Below, one piece after another: positions 7,830-18,830 of a stretch of DNA of 35,498 bases. The notes under the pieces were generated by a model. The model was not told the origin of the DNA, did not search any database, and was given only the letters and a program-made list of their open reading frames with translations. Both the position numbers and the translations under genes were made by a program. Numbering within the stretch: the stretch's first letter is position 1; each line of letters begins with the position of its first letter. Origin of the DNA: Actinomycetota bacterium (GTDB lineage Bacteria; Actinomycetota; Acidimicrobiia; Acidimicrobiales; Iamiaceae); assembly GCA_963169755.1 (NCBI GenBank), contig CAUJFC010000065.1, forward strand, positions 1 through 35,498, read 5' to 3'.

Positions 7830-9731
7830 TCAACCGAGCGGGAACCTCCACGGTTCCAACCAGAACGATCCGGCCACCAGGGCTGTCGACACCAGCCAGA
7901 AGACGACGAGCGGTTGGCTGAGGCCACCAGTGGGAGCCAGCCACTCAGCCAGGGCGTCGAGAGCCAGACCGGTACGGAAGCGCCGGGACCCTTCCCGGGC
8001 CGACCAGGCCAACCCAGCCGCCGTGACCATACCAACGGCGCGCAGAGCGGCATCTGACACACCACGACTCACGTCGAGCTGCTCGATCCCATACCAACCG
8101 GCAGTCAACACCGCCCCGAGCCCCAGCACGGGAAGCGCCCGGACAACGCTCACCACCACATTTCGAACGAACCTGACCGGAGCCAACGCGCCTGGTCCCA
8201 TCCGTTGCTCGGCCCATCCGTCGGCTACCCCGTGCATGACCCTCAGGCGATGGGCCACCGAGTCACCGCGGGTAGCCAACAGCGGCAGCACCACAACTGT
8301 CATCAGACCGCAGGTCACCACTGGAGCTGCCCCGCCAAGGCCCAGCGCCAGCGCGAACAACGGCAGGGTCACCCGGCGCCGTGTCCGTCGCCCGCGACCC
8401 GACCCTGCTGGCAGCGCTTGATAGGCGGGAGGTGGACCGCCGAGGTGGGGCCGCAGGTCAGAGTCGATCCGAGCGTCGGAACGGGGGCCACGCACCTCGT
8501 GGCGGGTCTGATCGAACGGTGGGGATGCGTGGTGGGCGGTCAGATCCGCGCTGGGCGGCGACCACGGGGTCGCCAGGGCGCGAGTCGCATCAACCGCCGG
8601 CGACGGAGCGCTGGGCGGGCGGAGGGCCGGATCGACGACGGTGTGCAGGCCCGACACGCCCGGCGGCGCCGGGTCGTCGCCGGGCGTGTCCTGAGGCTGG
8701 GACGCGGTGGTCGACGAGGCCGGAGGAACAGTGTCGATGAGCCGGGCCCGTGGGCCTTCGGGCAGACGATCCACCCCCAGTCGAGCGAGAAAGGAGTCCA
8801 GGTCGGCGGGGCGGTGGGAGGGATCGAGTTCCAACCCGTCGAGGATGGCGTCGCTGACCGCCTTGGGCAGATCGGGATTTATCCGCGCCGGCGCAACCAG
8901 TTCGGCGCCGCCGCTGCGATCCAGCGCACTGGTGGGCACCCGGCCGGTGGCCAACCGGTACATGGTGGCGGCCAAACCGTAGACATCGGTGGGAGGACCG
9001 AACTGGCCCTCACCCATGTACTGCTCGAGCGGCGCGTAGCCGGGGGTTACCACCCTGGTCATGGGGGCGGCTGCACCAACCTCGACATCGCGTGCCATCC
9101 CGAAATCGATCACCACCACCCGGCCGTGATGGGTGAGCATGAGGTTCGACGGGTTCACGTCCCGGTGGAGCACTCCCGCGGCGTGCAGGGGCCGCAGGGC
9201 GGCCGCCACTCTCCCGGCCAGGTCCAACAGGTCATCGGTGGGGAGCGGACGACCATGGGCCTGCAACACCTCCACCAGGGTGCGGCCCTCGATCAGCTCC
9301 ATGACCAGGTAGGCGGTGGCGTGCTCCTCGAACACCTCGAACACCCGCACCACACCGGGATGAGTGAACCGGGCCAGGACTCGGGCCTCTCGCATGAAGC
9401 GTTCCCGGGCGGCCGCGAACGCCAGCCGTTCGGCGGGTGGGGTCAGGACCGTCGAGCCGTGGCGGACAGCGCTGGAGGGAAACAGCTCCTTGATCGCCAC
9501 GCGGCGCTCGAGGCGGGAGTCGAAGCCCTCATAGGTGATACCGAACCCTCCCCTCCCCAGAATCCCGTCGATCCGGTAGCGCCCACCGGCCAGCTCGGCG
9601 CCCACCGGCAGTTCGGCCGGCGCTGCCAGTTGTCGTCCGCACCACGCGCACACCAGCCATGCGTCACCCACCTCGTGCTTACAGCCCGGGCAGATGTCGA
9701 CAGCCGAGGTCGCGTCGGTCAACGTCTCCAC
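7830..9731 (-). CDS. Hanks-type serine/threonine protein kinase with N-terminal zinc ribbon and C-terminal TM segments
   Basis: 'CPGCKHEVGDAWLVCAWCG', 'ILGRGGFGITYEGF', 'AIKELFP', 'LHRDVNPSNLMLTHHGRVVVIDFGMARD', 'GYAPLEQY'. Confidence 0.9.
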   Translation of the reverse strand: METLTDATSAVDICPGCKHEVGDAWLVCAWCGRQLAAPAELPVGAELAGGRYRIDGILGRGGFGITYEGFDSRLERRVAIKELFPSSAVRHGSTVLTPPAERLAFAAARERFMREARVLARFTHPGVVRVFEVFEEHATAYLVMELIEGRTLVEVLQAHGRPLPTDDLLDLAGRVAAALRPLHAAGVLHRDVNPSNLMLTHHGRVVVIDFGMARDVEVGAAAPMTRVVTPGYAPLEQYMGEGQFGPPTDVYGLAATMYRLATGRVPTSALDRSGGAELVAPARINPDLPKAVSDAILDGLELDPSHRPADLDSFLARLGVDRLPEGPRARLIDTVPPASSTTASQPQDTPGDDPAPPGVSGLHTVVDPALRPPSAPSPAVDATRALATPWSPPSADLTAHHASPPFDQTRHEVRGPRSDARIDSDLRPHLGGPPPAYQALPAGSGRGRRTRRRVTLPLFALALGLGGAAPVVTCGLMTVVVLPLLATRGDSVAHRLRVMHGVADGWAEQRMGPGALAPVRFVRNVVVSVVRALPVLGLGAVLTAGWYGIEQLDVSRGVSDAALRAVGMVTAAGLAWSAREGSRRFRTGLALDALAEWLAPTGGLSQPLVVFWLVSTALVAGSFWLEPWRFPLG

Positions 9732-9798
9732 CAGTCAGCGATCGTAGAGTCGACCCCTGCACCGGGACCGGTCACCTCGGTACGCCGGCCCGCGATTC

Positions 9799-10377
9799 TC
9801 AACCGCTCCGACCCCTGAGCGATCCGGGCTCGGGCCCATCGCGACCGTCGTCTCCCACCGAGTCCTCCACACCGACCTCGGACGCCTCAGCGGCATCGGC
9901 TGCCTCGACGATCTCCCCCAGTTCCAGGGGAGTCATACCAACATCGAAGGCCGACCAGATGGTCCGGGCGAATGGGTAGAAGAGGATAGGGGCCACCACT
10001 CCGATGGATATTCCGATCACCACCGGAACCACCACCCCGGCATCGGGATGCTGGTCCTTCCAGAAGACGAAACCCATGACCAGGACGAAGAGCATCCCCT
10101 CGGTGATGGCGAAGTTGATCAGATATGCACCGACAAAGAATCCAGGCTCACGCTCGAACCGCATCCCACAACCCGGACACCGCTCCTTCATCTTGAACCA
10201 GCCCCGGTAGAGGTGGCCGGCGCCGCACCGGGGGCACCGCTTGGTGGCGCCACGACGCAGAAGGGTCCCCCAGGTCGGCTTTCCCTGAATCACATCCTCG
10301 ACGCTCAGCTCCCGGGTCACGCTCCAATGATCGCGGCGCTGACCGCGCTTCCCAACTCTGGCTCCGCCCTGAGGCAT
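9799..10377 (-). CDS. DUF983 family membrane protein with zinc ribbon
   Basis: 'CPRCGAGHLYRGWFKMKERCPGCGMRFEREPGFFVGAYLINFAITEG'; start ATG 10377. Confidence 0.85.
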   Translation of the reverse strand: MPQGGARVGKRGQRRDHWSVTRELSVEDVIQGKPTWGTLLRRGATKRCPRCGAGHLYRGWFKMKERCPGCGMRFEREPGFFVGAYLINFAITEGMLFVLVMGFVFWKDQHPDAGVVVPVVIGISIGVVAPILFYPFARTIWSAFDVGMTPLELGEIVEAADAAEASEVGVEDSVGDDGRDGPEPGSLRGRSG

Positions 10378-10399
10378 GGGTGTGGAGTTCGATGGAGTA

Positions 10400-10418
10400 A
10401 TTGAGAATGATTCCCAAT
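10400..10418. promoter_or_regulatory. Fur/Zur-type operator
   Basis: ATTGAGAATGATTCCCAAT, 19 bp; reverse complement ATTGGGAATCATTCTCAAT, so only one mismatched pair around a central base; immediately upstream of metal ABC importer. Confidence 0.75.
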
Positions 10419-10429
10419 ACCATGAAGAA

Positions 10430-11419
10430 ATGTTCTCGCCCGGCCCCCTCCAGCCCACCTCTCGGCGGCGAGAACCAACAGCTCCCCGCTCAAGAGCTCT
10501 GACCGCGATCATCGTGGCCCTCGTTGTGGCGACCAATGTGGCCTGCGCACAGTCCAAGACCGTTGGTGACCGACCTCTGGTGGTGGCCACCACCACCCAG
10601 CTGGCCGACTTCGCCCGCACCATCGGCGGAGACGCCGTCGAGGTCCGAGGCCTGCTCTCGCCCAATCTCGATGCCCACGACTACGACCCGACGCCAGCAG
10701 ACCTCGACGCTCTGGCCCGGGCAGAAGTGATCCTGGCCAATGGAGTTGGGTTGGAACCCTGGCTCGACGACGCCGCAACTGCCGCCGAGGCAACCGCCCC
10801 GATCACCGACACGTCACAGGGAACCGAGCTGCTCGACCCCGGGCCCAACCCCCACATATGGCTCGATCCCCACAACGCCCGAGTCATGGCAGCCAACGTC
10901 ACCGACGCCATCGCCGATGCACTGGCAGCCCGGGCCGCCCCCTCGACCCGATCCGAACCGACCACCCACACCGATCCGGTCCGGGCCGTCCGACAGCGAG
11001 GCGCCGCATACGACCGTCAGTTGGTCGAGCTGGACGGTGAACTGGAAGCGAAGTTGGCCGACCTGGACAGTCGGAAACTGGTCACCGATCACGATGCCCT
11101 GGCCTACTTCGCCCACCGATACCGCCTGGAGGTGGTGGGCACCATCATCCCCAGCTTCGACTCGTCCGCCGAGGTCTCAGCCGGTGACCTCCAAGACCTG
11201 GCATCCACCATCGCCCGCACCGGAACCCGGGCGGTGTTCACCGAGCAGTCCCTGCCCGACGACGCGGCCCGGACCCTGGCCGACCGAGCGGGGGTCCGGG
11301 TGGTCAGCGGTGAGCAAGGCCTCTACACCGACTCGCTCGGGCCCAGCGGCTCCCCCGCCGCCACCTACCTCACCATGATGCGTGACAACGCCTCGACCAT
11401 CGCCGAGAACCTGCGATGA
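10430..11419 (+). CDS. Metal (Zn/Mn) ABC transporter substrate-binding lipoprotein, cluster A-I
   Basis: 'LLSPNLDAHDYDPTPADLDALARAEVILANGVGLEPW', 'NPHIWLDPHNA', 'TDHDALAYFAHRY', 'GLYTDSLG'; lipobox VATNVAC; start 10430 (TACCAT-N6-ATG) rather than 10376. Confidence 0.92.
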   Translation: MFSPGPLQPTSRRREPTAPRSRALTAIIVALVVATNVACAQSKTVGDRPLVVATTTQLADFARTIGGDAVEVRGLLSPNLDAHDYDPTPADLDALARAEVILANGVGLEPWLDDAATAAEATAPITDTSQGTELLDPGPNPHIWLDPHNARVMAANVTDAIADALAARAAPSTRSEPTTHTDPVRAVRQRGAAYDRQLVELDGELEAKLADLDSRKLVTDHDALAYFAHRYRLEVVGTIIPSFDSSAEVSAGDLQDLASTIARTGTRAVFTEQSLPDDAARTLADRAGVRVVSGEQGLYTDSLGPSGSPAATYLTMMRDNASTIAENLR

Positions 11420-12180
11420 CAGCCACGGCCGCCCCAGCTCTCCGCTTGGAGGACGTGACCGTCACCTACGGAGCGCGGACCGCTCTGGTGGGTGTCACCG
11501 GCCACGTGGACGAAGGCGGATCAGTGGCCCTGATCGGACCGAACGGGGCGGGCAAGTCCACTCTCCTGCGGGCAATCCTGGGCCTGGTTCCTCTCGAGCG
11601 GGGAACCATCGAGGTTCTCGGGCAGCCGCCGATACAGGCCCGACGGCAGGTGGCTTATGTGCCCCAGTCCGATGCCCTGGACCCCGAATTCCCCATTGAT
11701 GCCCTGGGCGTGGTGCTCATGGGGCGCTACCGCGAGATCGGCTGGATCAGACGGCCGGGCCGGTCCGACCGGGCTCTGGCGGCCGAAGCCCTGGACCGTG
11801 TCGGGCTGGCCGACCGGGCCCGGGACCGCTTCGGAACCTTGTCGGGTGGTCAACGACAACGGGTCCTGTTGGCACGCGCCATCGCTCAGAGTGCCCGACT
11901 TCTGCTACTCGACGAGCCGTTCAACGGGGTCGACCACGCCACCCAGGATCTGCTGTTGGAGGTACTGGCCGAGCTTCGGGCCGAGGGGACCGCGGTCGTG
12001 ATGTCAACCCATGACCTGGCGGTGGCCCACCTGGCCTGTGGCGACGCCTGCGTGCTCAACCGGCACCAGATCGCGTTCGGCCCCACCGAGGTGACCCTCA
12101 CTCCCCGCCACCTCCAAGCCGCCTTCGGTCCCAACGCCGCTGCCCTGGCTGGCGACACGGCCATCGTGGCCGAGCCCTGA
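11416..12180 (+). CDS. Metal ABC transporter ATP-binding protein
   Basis: Walker A 'GPNGAGKST', signature 'LSGGQRQRVLLARAI', Walker B 'LLLLDEPFNGVD'; ATGA overlap with upstream gene. Confidence 0.95.
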   Translation: MTATAAPALRLEDVTVTYGARTALVGVTGHVDEGGSVALIGPNGAGKSTLLRAILGLVPLERGTIEVLGQPPIQARRQVAYVPQSDALDPEFPIDALGVVLMGRYREIGWIRRPGRSDRALAAEALDRVGLADRARDRFGTLSGGQRQRVLLARAIAQSARLLLLDEPFNGVDHATQDLLLEVLAELRAEGTAVVMSTHDLAVAHLACGDACVLNRHQIAFGPTEVTLTPRHLQAAFGPNAAALAGDTAIVAEP

Positions 12181-12181
12181 G

Positions 12182-13039
12182 ATGGAACTGCTGCTCCAAG
12201 CGTTCTCGGTCGGGTTCATGCAACGGGCCATGGTCGTGGCGGTGTTGTTGGGGGCCCTCACGGGAGTGGTCGGGGTGCACGTGGCGCTGCGTCGCCTGGC
12301 CTTCATGGCCGACACCTACACCCACACGGTTTTCCCGGGAATGGCGGTGGCCTTCGCCCTGGGTTGGTCGATAGTCGGTGGTGCCCTGGTGGCCGGGCTG
12401 TTGTCGGCGGTGGCGTTCACCGCTTTGGACCGCAGCCGCCGGATCACCTCTGACGCCGCCCTGGCGGTTCTGCTCACCTCGTTCTTCGCGGTCGGGGTGA
12501 TCGTGATCTCGCGAACCGAGCGGTACTCGGCCGATCTGACCGGGCTGTTGTTCGGACGAATCCTGACCGTTGATGGCCCCCAACTCTGGGAGGTCGCTTC
12601 GGTTCTGGCGGTGGTGGGCGTCGTGCTGGTTGCCACCCACAAGGAGTTGGTATTCGGAGCTTTCGACCCTGAAGGGGCCCGCGCCGCTGGCTACCGGGTG
12701 GCCGTCTTGGATCTGGTGGTGAACTTGCTCATCGTGGCCGCGGTGGTGGCAGCGGCCCGATCGGTGGGAACGGTACTGACCGTGGCGCTCCTCATAACCC
12801 CCGCCGCCGCCGCTCGGGCGGTCTCGCCCTCGGTTGGGGCCATGTACTGGGTGGCCGCCGCGGTCGGGGCCGCCGGTGGCTGGCTGGGGCTGATGGTCAC
12901 CTACCAGGCCTCCATGCTCCACGACCTGCGTCTGCCCCCCGGGGCCACCATGGTTCTCACCACCACCGCGTTGTTCGGCTCAGTCCTGGCCGGCCGCAGC
13001 GTGGTGCGCTCGTTCCGACGGCCGAGGTCCGTCCGATGA
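12182..13039 (+). CDS. Metal ABC transporter permease (ABC-3 family)
   Basis: 'FMQRAMVVAVLLGALTGVVGVHVALRRLAFMADTYTHTVFPGMAVAF', multi-TM. Confidence 0.93.
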   Translation: MELLLQAFSVGFMQRAMVVAVLLGALTGVVGVHVALRRLAFMADTYTHTVFPGMAVAFALGWSIVGGALVAGLLSAVAFTALDRSRRITSDAALAVLLTSFFAVGVIVISRTERYSADLTGLLFGRILTVDGPQLWEVASVLAVVGVVLVATHKELVFGAFDPEGARAAGYRVAVLDLVVNLLIVAAVVAAARSVGTVLTVALLITPAAAARAVSPSVGAMYWVAAAVGAAGGWLGLMVTYQASMLHDLRLPPGATMVLTTTALFGSVLAGRSVVRSFRRPRSVR

Positions 13040-13884
13040 CCGCCTGGATCATCGATACCTTCGGCTCGGTCGAGGCATTGGCCCAGGTGACGTTGGCCGC
13101 CGTGGTCGGCGGGGTCATCGGGGTGCACATCGTGCTGCGCCGCCTCCCGTTCCTGGTCATGGGGTTGACCCACGCCACCTTCCCCGGCCTGGTCCTGGCA
13201 GCACTGACCGGTGTCAACCTGCTGGGGGGCACCCTGGCATTCGGGGTCGTCGTGGTGATCCTCATCTCCCTCCTGGGAGCGACGGATCAGGTCGAGTCGT
13301 CATCTGCCATCGGGGTGGTGCTGGCGGCCGGGTTCGCACTGGGGGTGGTATTGGTCTCGCTCTCAGACGAGACGGCCCGCAAGCTTCCGGCCTTTCTGGT
13401 TGGTTCGCTGGCCACGGTTTCCACTACCGATGTGGTGATGACCGCCACGGTGGGGGCGGTCGTGCTCGCCCTGCTCATTGGCTTGCACAAAGAGCTGACC
13501 CTCGGCGCTTTCGATCCGGCCTCGCTGGCGGCGCTGGGCTACCGGGTGGCGGTGATCGATCTGGTGTTGCTGGTGGCGGTGGAGGTCACCGTGGTGACCG
13601 CCCTTCCGGCCATGGGCACGGTGCTGTGCGTTTCGCTGTTGGTGGCTCCGGCGGCCGCCGCCCGTCTGTGGAGCGACAACCTGGTGGCCACCATGGTGCT
13701 GGCCGCCACCATCGGGGTGATGTCGCGTGCCGGAGGACTGGCGCTGTCGGTCCGGGCAGGCACCTCGACAGGTGCCACCGTCGCCTTGGTGGCCGCGGCG
13801 GTGTTCGCGCTGTCCGCCGCCGTCCGGGGCCGTCGTCAACCCGGACCAGTCCGTCAAAAGCCGGGCTTGAACACCATGGCGTAG
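13036..13884 (+). CDS. Second metal ABC transporter permease (ABC-3 family)
   Basis: 'GGVIGVHIVLRRLPFLVMGLTHATFPGLVLAALTG', paralogous to preceding gene, ATGA overlap. Confidence 0.93.
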   Translation: MTAWIIDTFGSVEALAQVTLAAVVGGVIGVHIVLRRLPFLVMGLTHATFPGLVLAALTGVNLLGGTLAFGVVVVILISLLGATDQVESSSAIGVVLAAGFALGVVLVSLSDETARKLPAFLVGSLATVSTTDVVMTATVGAVVLALLIGLHKELTLGAFDPASLAALGYRVAVIDLVLLVAVEVTVVTALPAMGTVLCVSLLVAPAAAARLWSDNLVATMVLAATIGVMSRAGGLALSVRAGTSTGATVALVAAAVFALSAAVRGRRQPGPVRQKPGLNTMA

Positions 13885-14324
13885 AGCGAAACGAACAGGA
13901 TCAGGTGAAGGATGCCACCGAACATCGAGAGCTTCTTCTCGGCGGCGGCATCTCCGGCGGCTGCTGCCTTCTCGGCCGGGCCCATCAGCCCGAACATGAT
14001 TCCCAGCCCGGCGATCCAGCCCACCGCGGCGATGCTCAGCCAGAGCTGGCTCATCTTGTAGATGTTCTCGCCATTGATCTCACCGGCCATGCCCGCGAGC
14101 CCGAAGCCCAACAGGCCGGTCACCGCGTAAGCCGGACCGTGAATCTTCACGGTGTTGCCACCCGCCAGACGGGCGATGTTGGGGCCCACCGGCTCTCCGG
14201 CGGCCTTGAGCCGAACCGCCACCATCGGCCACACGAACGAGGGACCGAACGCCACGAAGGCCGAGCCGATGTGGAGCAGGAGCATCACGTTGTAGCCGGT
14301 GCTGCCGATGGCGGCGGTGATCAT
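13854..14324 (-). CDS. DUF2269-like small membrane protein
   Basis: 'MITAAIGSTGYNVMLLLHIGSAFVAFGPSFVWPMVAVRLK', several TM segments. Confidence 0.65.
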   Translation of the reverse strand: MITAAIGSTGYNVMLLLHIGSAFVAFGPSFVWPMVAVRLKAAGEPVGPNIARLAGGNTVKIHGPAYAVTGLLGFGLAGMAGEINGENIYKMSQLWLSIAAVGWIAGLGIMFGLMGPAEKAAAAGDAAAEKKLSMFGGILHLILFVSLYAMVFKPGF

Positions 14325-14568
14325 GAGGGGGGCCTCCACATGGAGTCGGGGGTTCGGACAGGTCGGTGTCCCGGCCAATGACGGGATCAGTGTCGGCGAC
14401 GCTAGCCAGCACATCACACCCGCCCCCGATTCCATCGGTGATCCTCGGCTCCTGGACAGCACGGACCGGGTTCACTCGCCGCTCGCCTGGCACTGGCCCG
14501 GTGGCCACCGAGCGCGACCACAGATGGGATCTGCGTTGCGAACGACGGGCCGACTACCTTTCGCAGGC

Positions 14569-15054
14569 GTGGTTACCCAGGTGAGCGAAGACGTCACATT
14601 GGCGGCAGTCGGGGGCGAGTCCCGTCCGATCCAGGAGTGGCTGACCACGTTCCAACTCCTCACGGTGGTGGTCGACCCCTACGCCTACGAGAGTGCCTGG
14701 ATCCTGCCCACCGCCCGGCGGGTACTGAGCACCTTCCAGGGCGCCGACTGTCGGGTGGCCTGGACAGTCCTGGCCGACGAGCGCGATGCCACCCGTTTCC
14801 TCGGGCCACTCGCCGAGGAGATCCTCACCTTCTGTGATCCCGATCACACAATGGTCAAGGGTCTGGATCTCAAGCATCTTCCCGCTTTGGTGTACCTCCG
14901 TCAGGACCTGGCGGTGATGGGCCAGGCCGAGGGCTGGGACCCCGACGAGTGGGACAGGGTCTGCGCGCTGGTGGGCAAAGTGACCTCGTGGAAGCCTCCC
15001 AAGCTGCCAGCCGCTGACGACCCCGGCCCCTTCGAGGGTGCAGCCGTCGGCTGA
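14569..15054 (+). CDS. Hypothetical protein, possible thioredoxin-like fold
   Basis: 'VVTQVSEDVTLAAVGGESRPIQEWLTTFQLLTVVVDPYAYESAWILPTARRVL...LKHLPALVYLRQD'; start GTG 14569 supported by TACCTT-N8-GTG. Confidence 0.65.
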   Translation: MVTQVSEDVTLAAVGGESRPIQEWLTTFQLLTVVVDPYAYESAWILPTARRVLSTFQGADCRVAWTVLADERDATRFLGPLAEEILTFCDPDHTMVKGLDLKHLPALVYLRQDLAVMGQAEGWDPDEWDRVCALVGKVTSWKPPKLPAADDPGPFEGAAVG

Positions 15055-15057
15055 CGG

Positions 15058-16503
15058 TCACTGCGGCGGCAGGCCTCCGCGGGTCAGGGCCAGGGCATCG
15101 AGCGCCCGATCCACCTCGTCGGGAGTCAGCTGACCGGTGGCCTCCACCAGGTCTCGGATCGGTGTGCCGCTGTTGAGACTGGCCTTGATCAGTTCGGCCG
15201 TACGCTCGTAACCCAAATAGGGGTTGAGCGAGGTGGCGATCGCCGGTGAGAGTTCGGCGAACGCCCGGCATCGGTGGATATCGGCGCCGATTCCCGCCAC
15301 ACACCGTTCGGCGAACAGGGTGGTGACCGAGGCCAACAGGTCGATGGACTCCAACACGTTGCGGGCGATCACCGGTAGGTAGGTGTTCAACTCGAAGCTC
15401 CCCTGGCTGGCGGCGAAAGCCACCACGGCGTCGTTACCGATCACCTGGGCCCCGACCTGGCACACCGCCTCGCACAGAACCGGATTCACCTTGCCGGGCA
15501 TGATCGACGAGCCGGGCTGGAGATCTGGCAGGTGGATCTCGGCCAATCCGGCGCGGGGCCCCGATGCCATCCACCGCACATCGTTGGCCACCTTGATCAG
15601 AGCCACCGCCGCCCCTCGCAGCTGACCCGAGAGTTCCACCAATGCGTCGGGAGCGGCCTGGGCGGCGAAGTGATCGGCAGCCTCGACCAACCTCAGTCCG
15701 GTTCGGTCCGCCAGCCTGGAGGTCACCGCCGCCCCGAAACCATCGGGGGCGTTGAGGCCGGTTCCCACCGCCGTCCCACCAATCGGCAGGGCTCCGAGCC
15801 GGTCCAGCGTGGCGGCGATCCGCTCGGCCGCCTGTTCGACCTGGGTGGCGTAACCACCGAACTCCTGGCCGAGGGTCACTGGGACCGCGTCCATCAGATG
15901 GGTGCGACCAGCTTTCACGACCGATGCGAAACGTTGGGATCGTTCCCTCAACCGAACCGCCAGTGATTCCAGGGCAGGGAGCAGATCGGTGACCACCCCC
16001 TCGATGGCGGCCAACTGAACGGCCGTGGGGAACACGTCGTTGGACGACTGTGATGCGTTGACGTGGTCGTTGGGATGCACCCCATCGGGCTCGCCGAGAG
16101 CCTCAGATGCGAGGTGAGCGATGACCTCGTTGACGTTCATGTTCGACGACGTTCCCGACCCGGTCTGGAACACGTCCACCGGGAACTGGTCGATCAGGTC
16201 ACCGCTGGCCACCCGTTCCGCCGCGGCGACGATGGCGTGGCCCCGTGACTCATCCACGGTTGGCACCTGGGGAGATGCGGCATTGACCTCGGCAGCGGCC
16301 GCCTTGACCATGGCGAGCGCCCGGATCAACCGAGGATGGATCGGCCGGCCCGAGACCGGGAAGTTCTCGATCGCCCGTTGAGTCTGGGCCCCCCAACGCG
16401 CCCGAGCGGGCACGGCCACCTCCCCCATGGTGTCGTGCTCGACCCGCACCGAGTCACTCAGGCCGTCGTGATCCGGGCCCGGCCCGGGTGAGTTGTGGTC
16501 CAT
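15058..16503 (-). CDS. fumC: Class II fumarate hydratase
   Basis: '[17 protein letters not shown]', '[19 protein letters not shown]', '[19 protein letters not shown]'. Confidence 0.96.
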   Translation of the reverse strand: MDHNSPGPGPDHDGLSDSVRVEHDTMGEVAVPARARWGAQTQRAIENFPVSGRPIHPRLIRALAMVKAAAAEVNAASPQVPTVDESRGHAIVAAAERVASGDLIDQFPVDVFQTGSGTSSNMNVNEVIAHLASEALGEPDGVHPNDHVNASQSSNDVFPTAVQLAAIEGVVTDLLPALESLAVRLRERSQRFASVVKAGRTHLMDAVPVTLGQEFGGYATQVEQAAERIAATLDRLGALPIGGTAVGTGLNAPDGFGAAVTSRLADRTGLRLVEAADHFAAQAAPDALVELSGQLRGAAVALIKVANDVRWMASGPRAGLAEIHLPDLQPGSSIMPGKVNPVLCEAVCQVGAQVIGNDAVVAFAASQGSFELNTYLPVIARNVLESIDLLASVTTLFAERCVAGIGADIHRCRAFAELSPAIATSLNPYLGYERTAELIKASLNSGTPIRDLVEATGQLTPDEVDRALDALALTRGGLPPQ

Positions 16504-16621
16504 ACCTCTGGTCTACCGGTCGGCGGCCGCGATTGCGGGCCGGACGGGCTCTGGCGCTGTCCAGAGGTCTCTGGTGGTCCAGATGGCCGCCCGGCGTTGC
16601 CGAGACGTACCCTCAGAGTCG

Positions 16622-18262
<1,641 letters not shown>

Positions 18263-18275
18263 TCGGAACCAGCTG

Positions 18276-18821
18276 ATGGTCGAGCGGATCATCACCGTCG
18301 TCGCCCTGGTGGCAGCGTTGGTGGGGGCGGCCGCTGTCTTGGCTGTCACCGGGTTCGCCATGCCAACCGGTCTGGGCTGGGCAGTGGGCCTGGCTCTGGT
18401 GGTGGTGGGCGGTATCTGTGCCACCAGCTTCGCCGGCCCCAACCTGGCGGCCATCGGGGTCACCCCCGACGATCGGCTGCTGGTTCGCCCGGTCGGCTTC
18501 ATGCGGTTCTGGGCTCTGAGTTCGGGTGTCGATGTTCCTCTCGGGGCGGTCACCTCGGTGGGGGTGGCCGAGCGTCGGGCGGTGAGGCTGGGATTTCGGG
18601 CACCGGGCACCTATCTGCCTGGAGTCATGACCGCCGGCACCTACCGCTCGCACGGCGAACGAGATCTGTGGATGGTGGGCCGCGCCCCGCGGGTGGTGGT
18701 TATATCGCTGCACGGTCAGCGATTCACCAACGTGGTGGTGCAGGTCGAGGACCCCGAGGCGGCGGTCGAGGCCCTCAAGGCGGCATTGAACCGCGAGCAT
18801 CGCCTTCCGCCCGGTGGTTGA
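18276..18821 (+). CDS. Hypothetical membrane protein
   Basis: Two N-terminal TM segments then soluble beta-rich region; good coding context. Confidence 0.65.
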   Translation: MVERIITVVALVAALVGAAAVLAVTGFAMPTGLGWAVGLALVVVGGICATSFAGPNLAAIGVTPDDRLLVRPVGFMRFWALSSGVDVPLGAVTSVGVAERRAVRLGFRAPGTYLPGVMTAGTYRSHGERDLWMVGRAPRVVVISLHGQRFTNVVVQVEDPEAAVEALKAALNREHRLPPGG

Positions 18822-18830
18822 CTCTCATCC

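Noticed and set aside
8205-9818. 537-aa + strand ORF
   Set aside because: Antisense to the clearly recognisable kinase; composition of an antisense high-GC frame, no recognisable domain.
12098-12922. 274-aa - strand ORF rich in His/Gly/Arg
   Set aside because: Antisense shadow of the permease gene.
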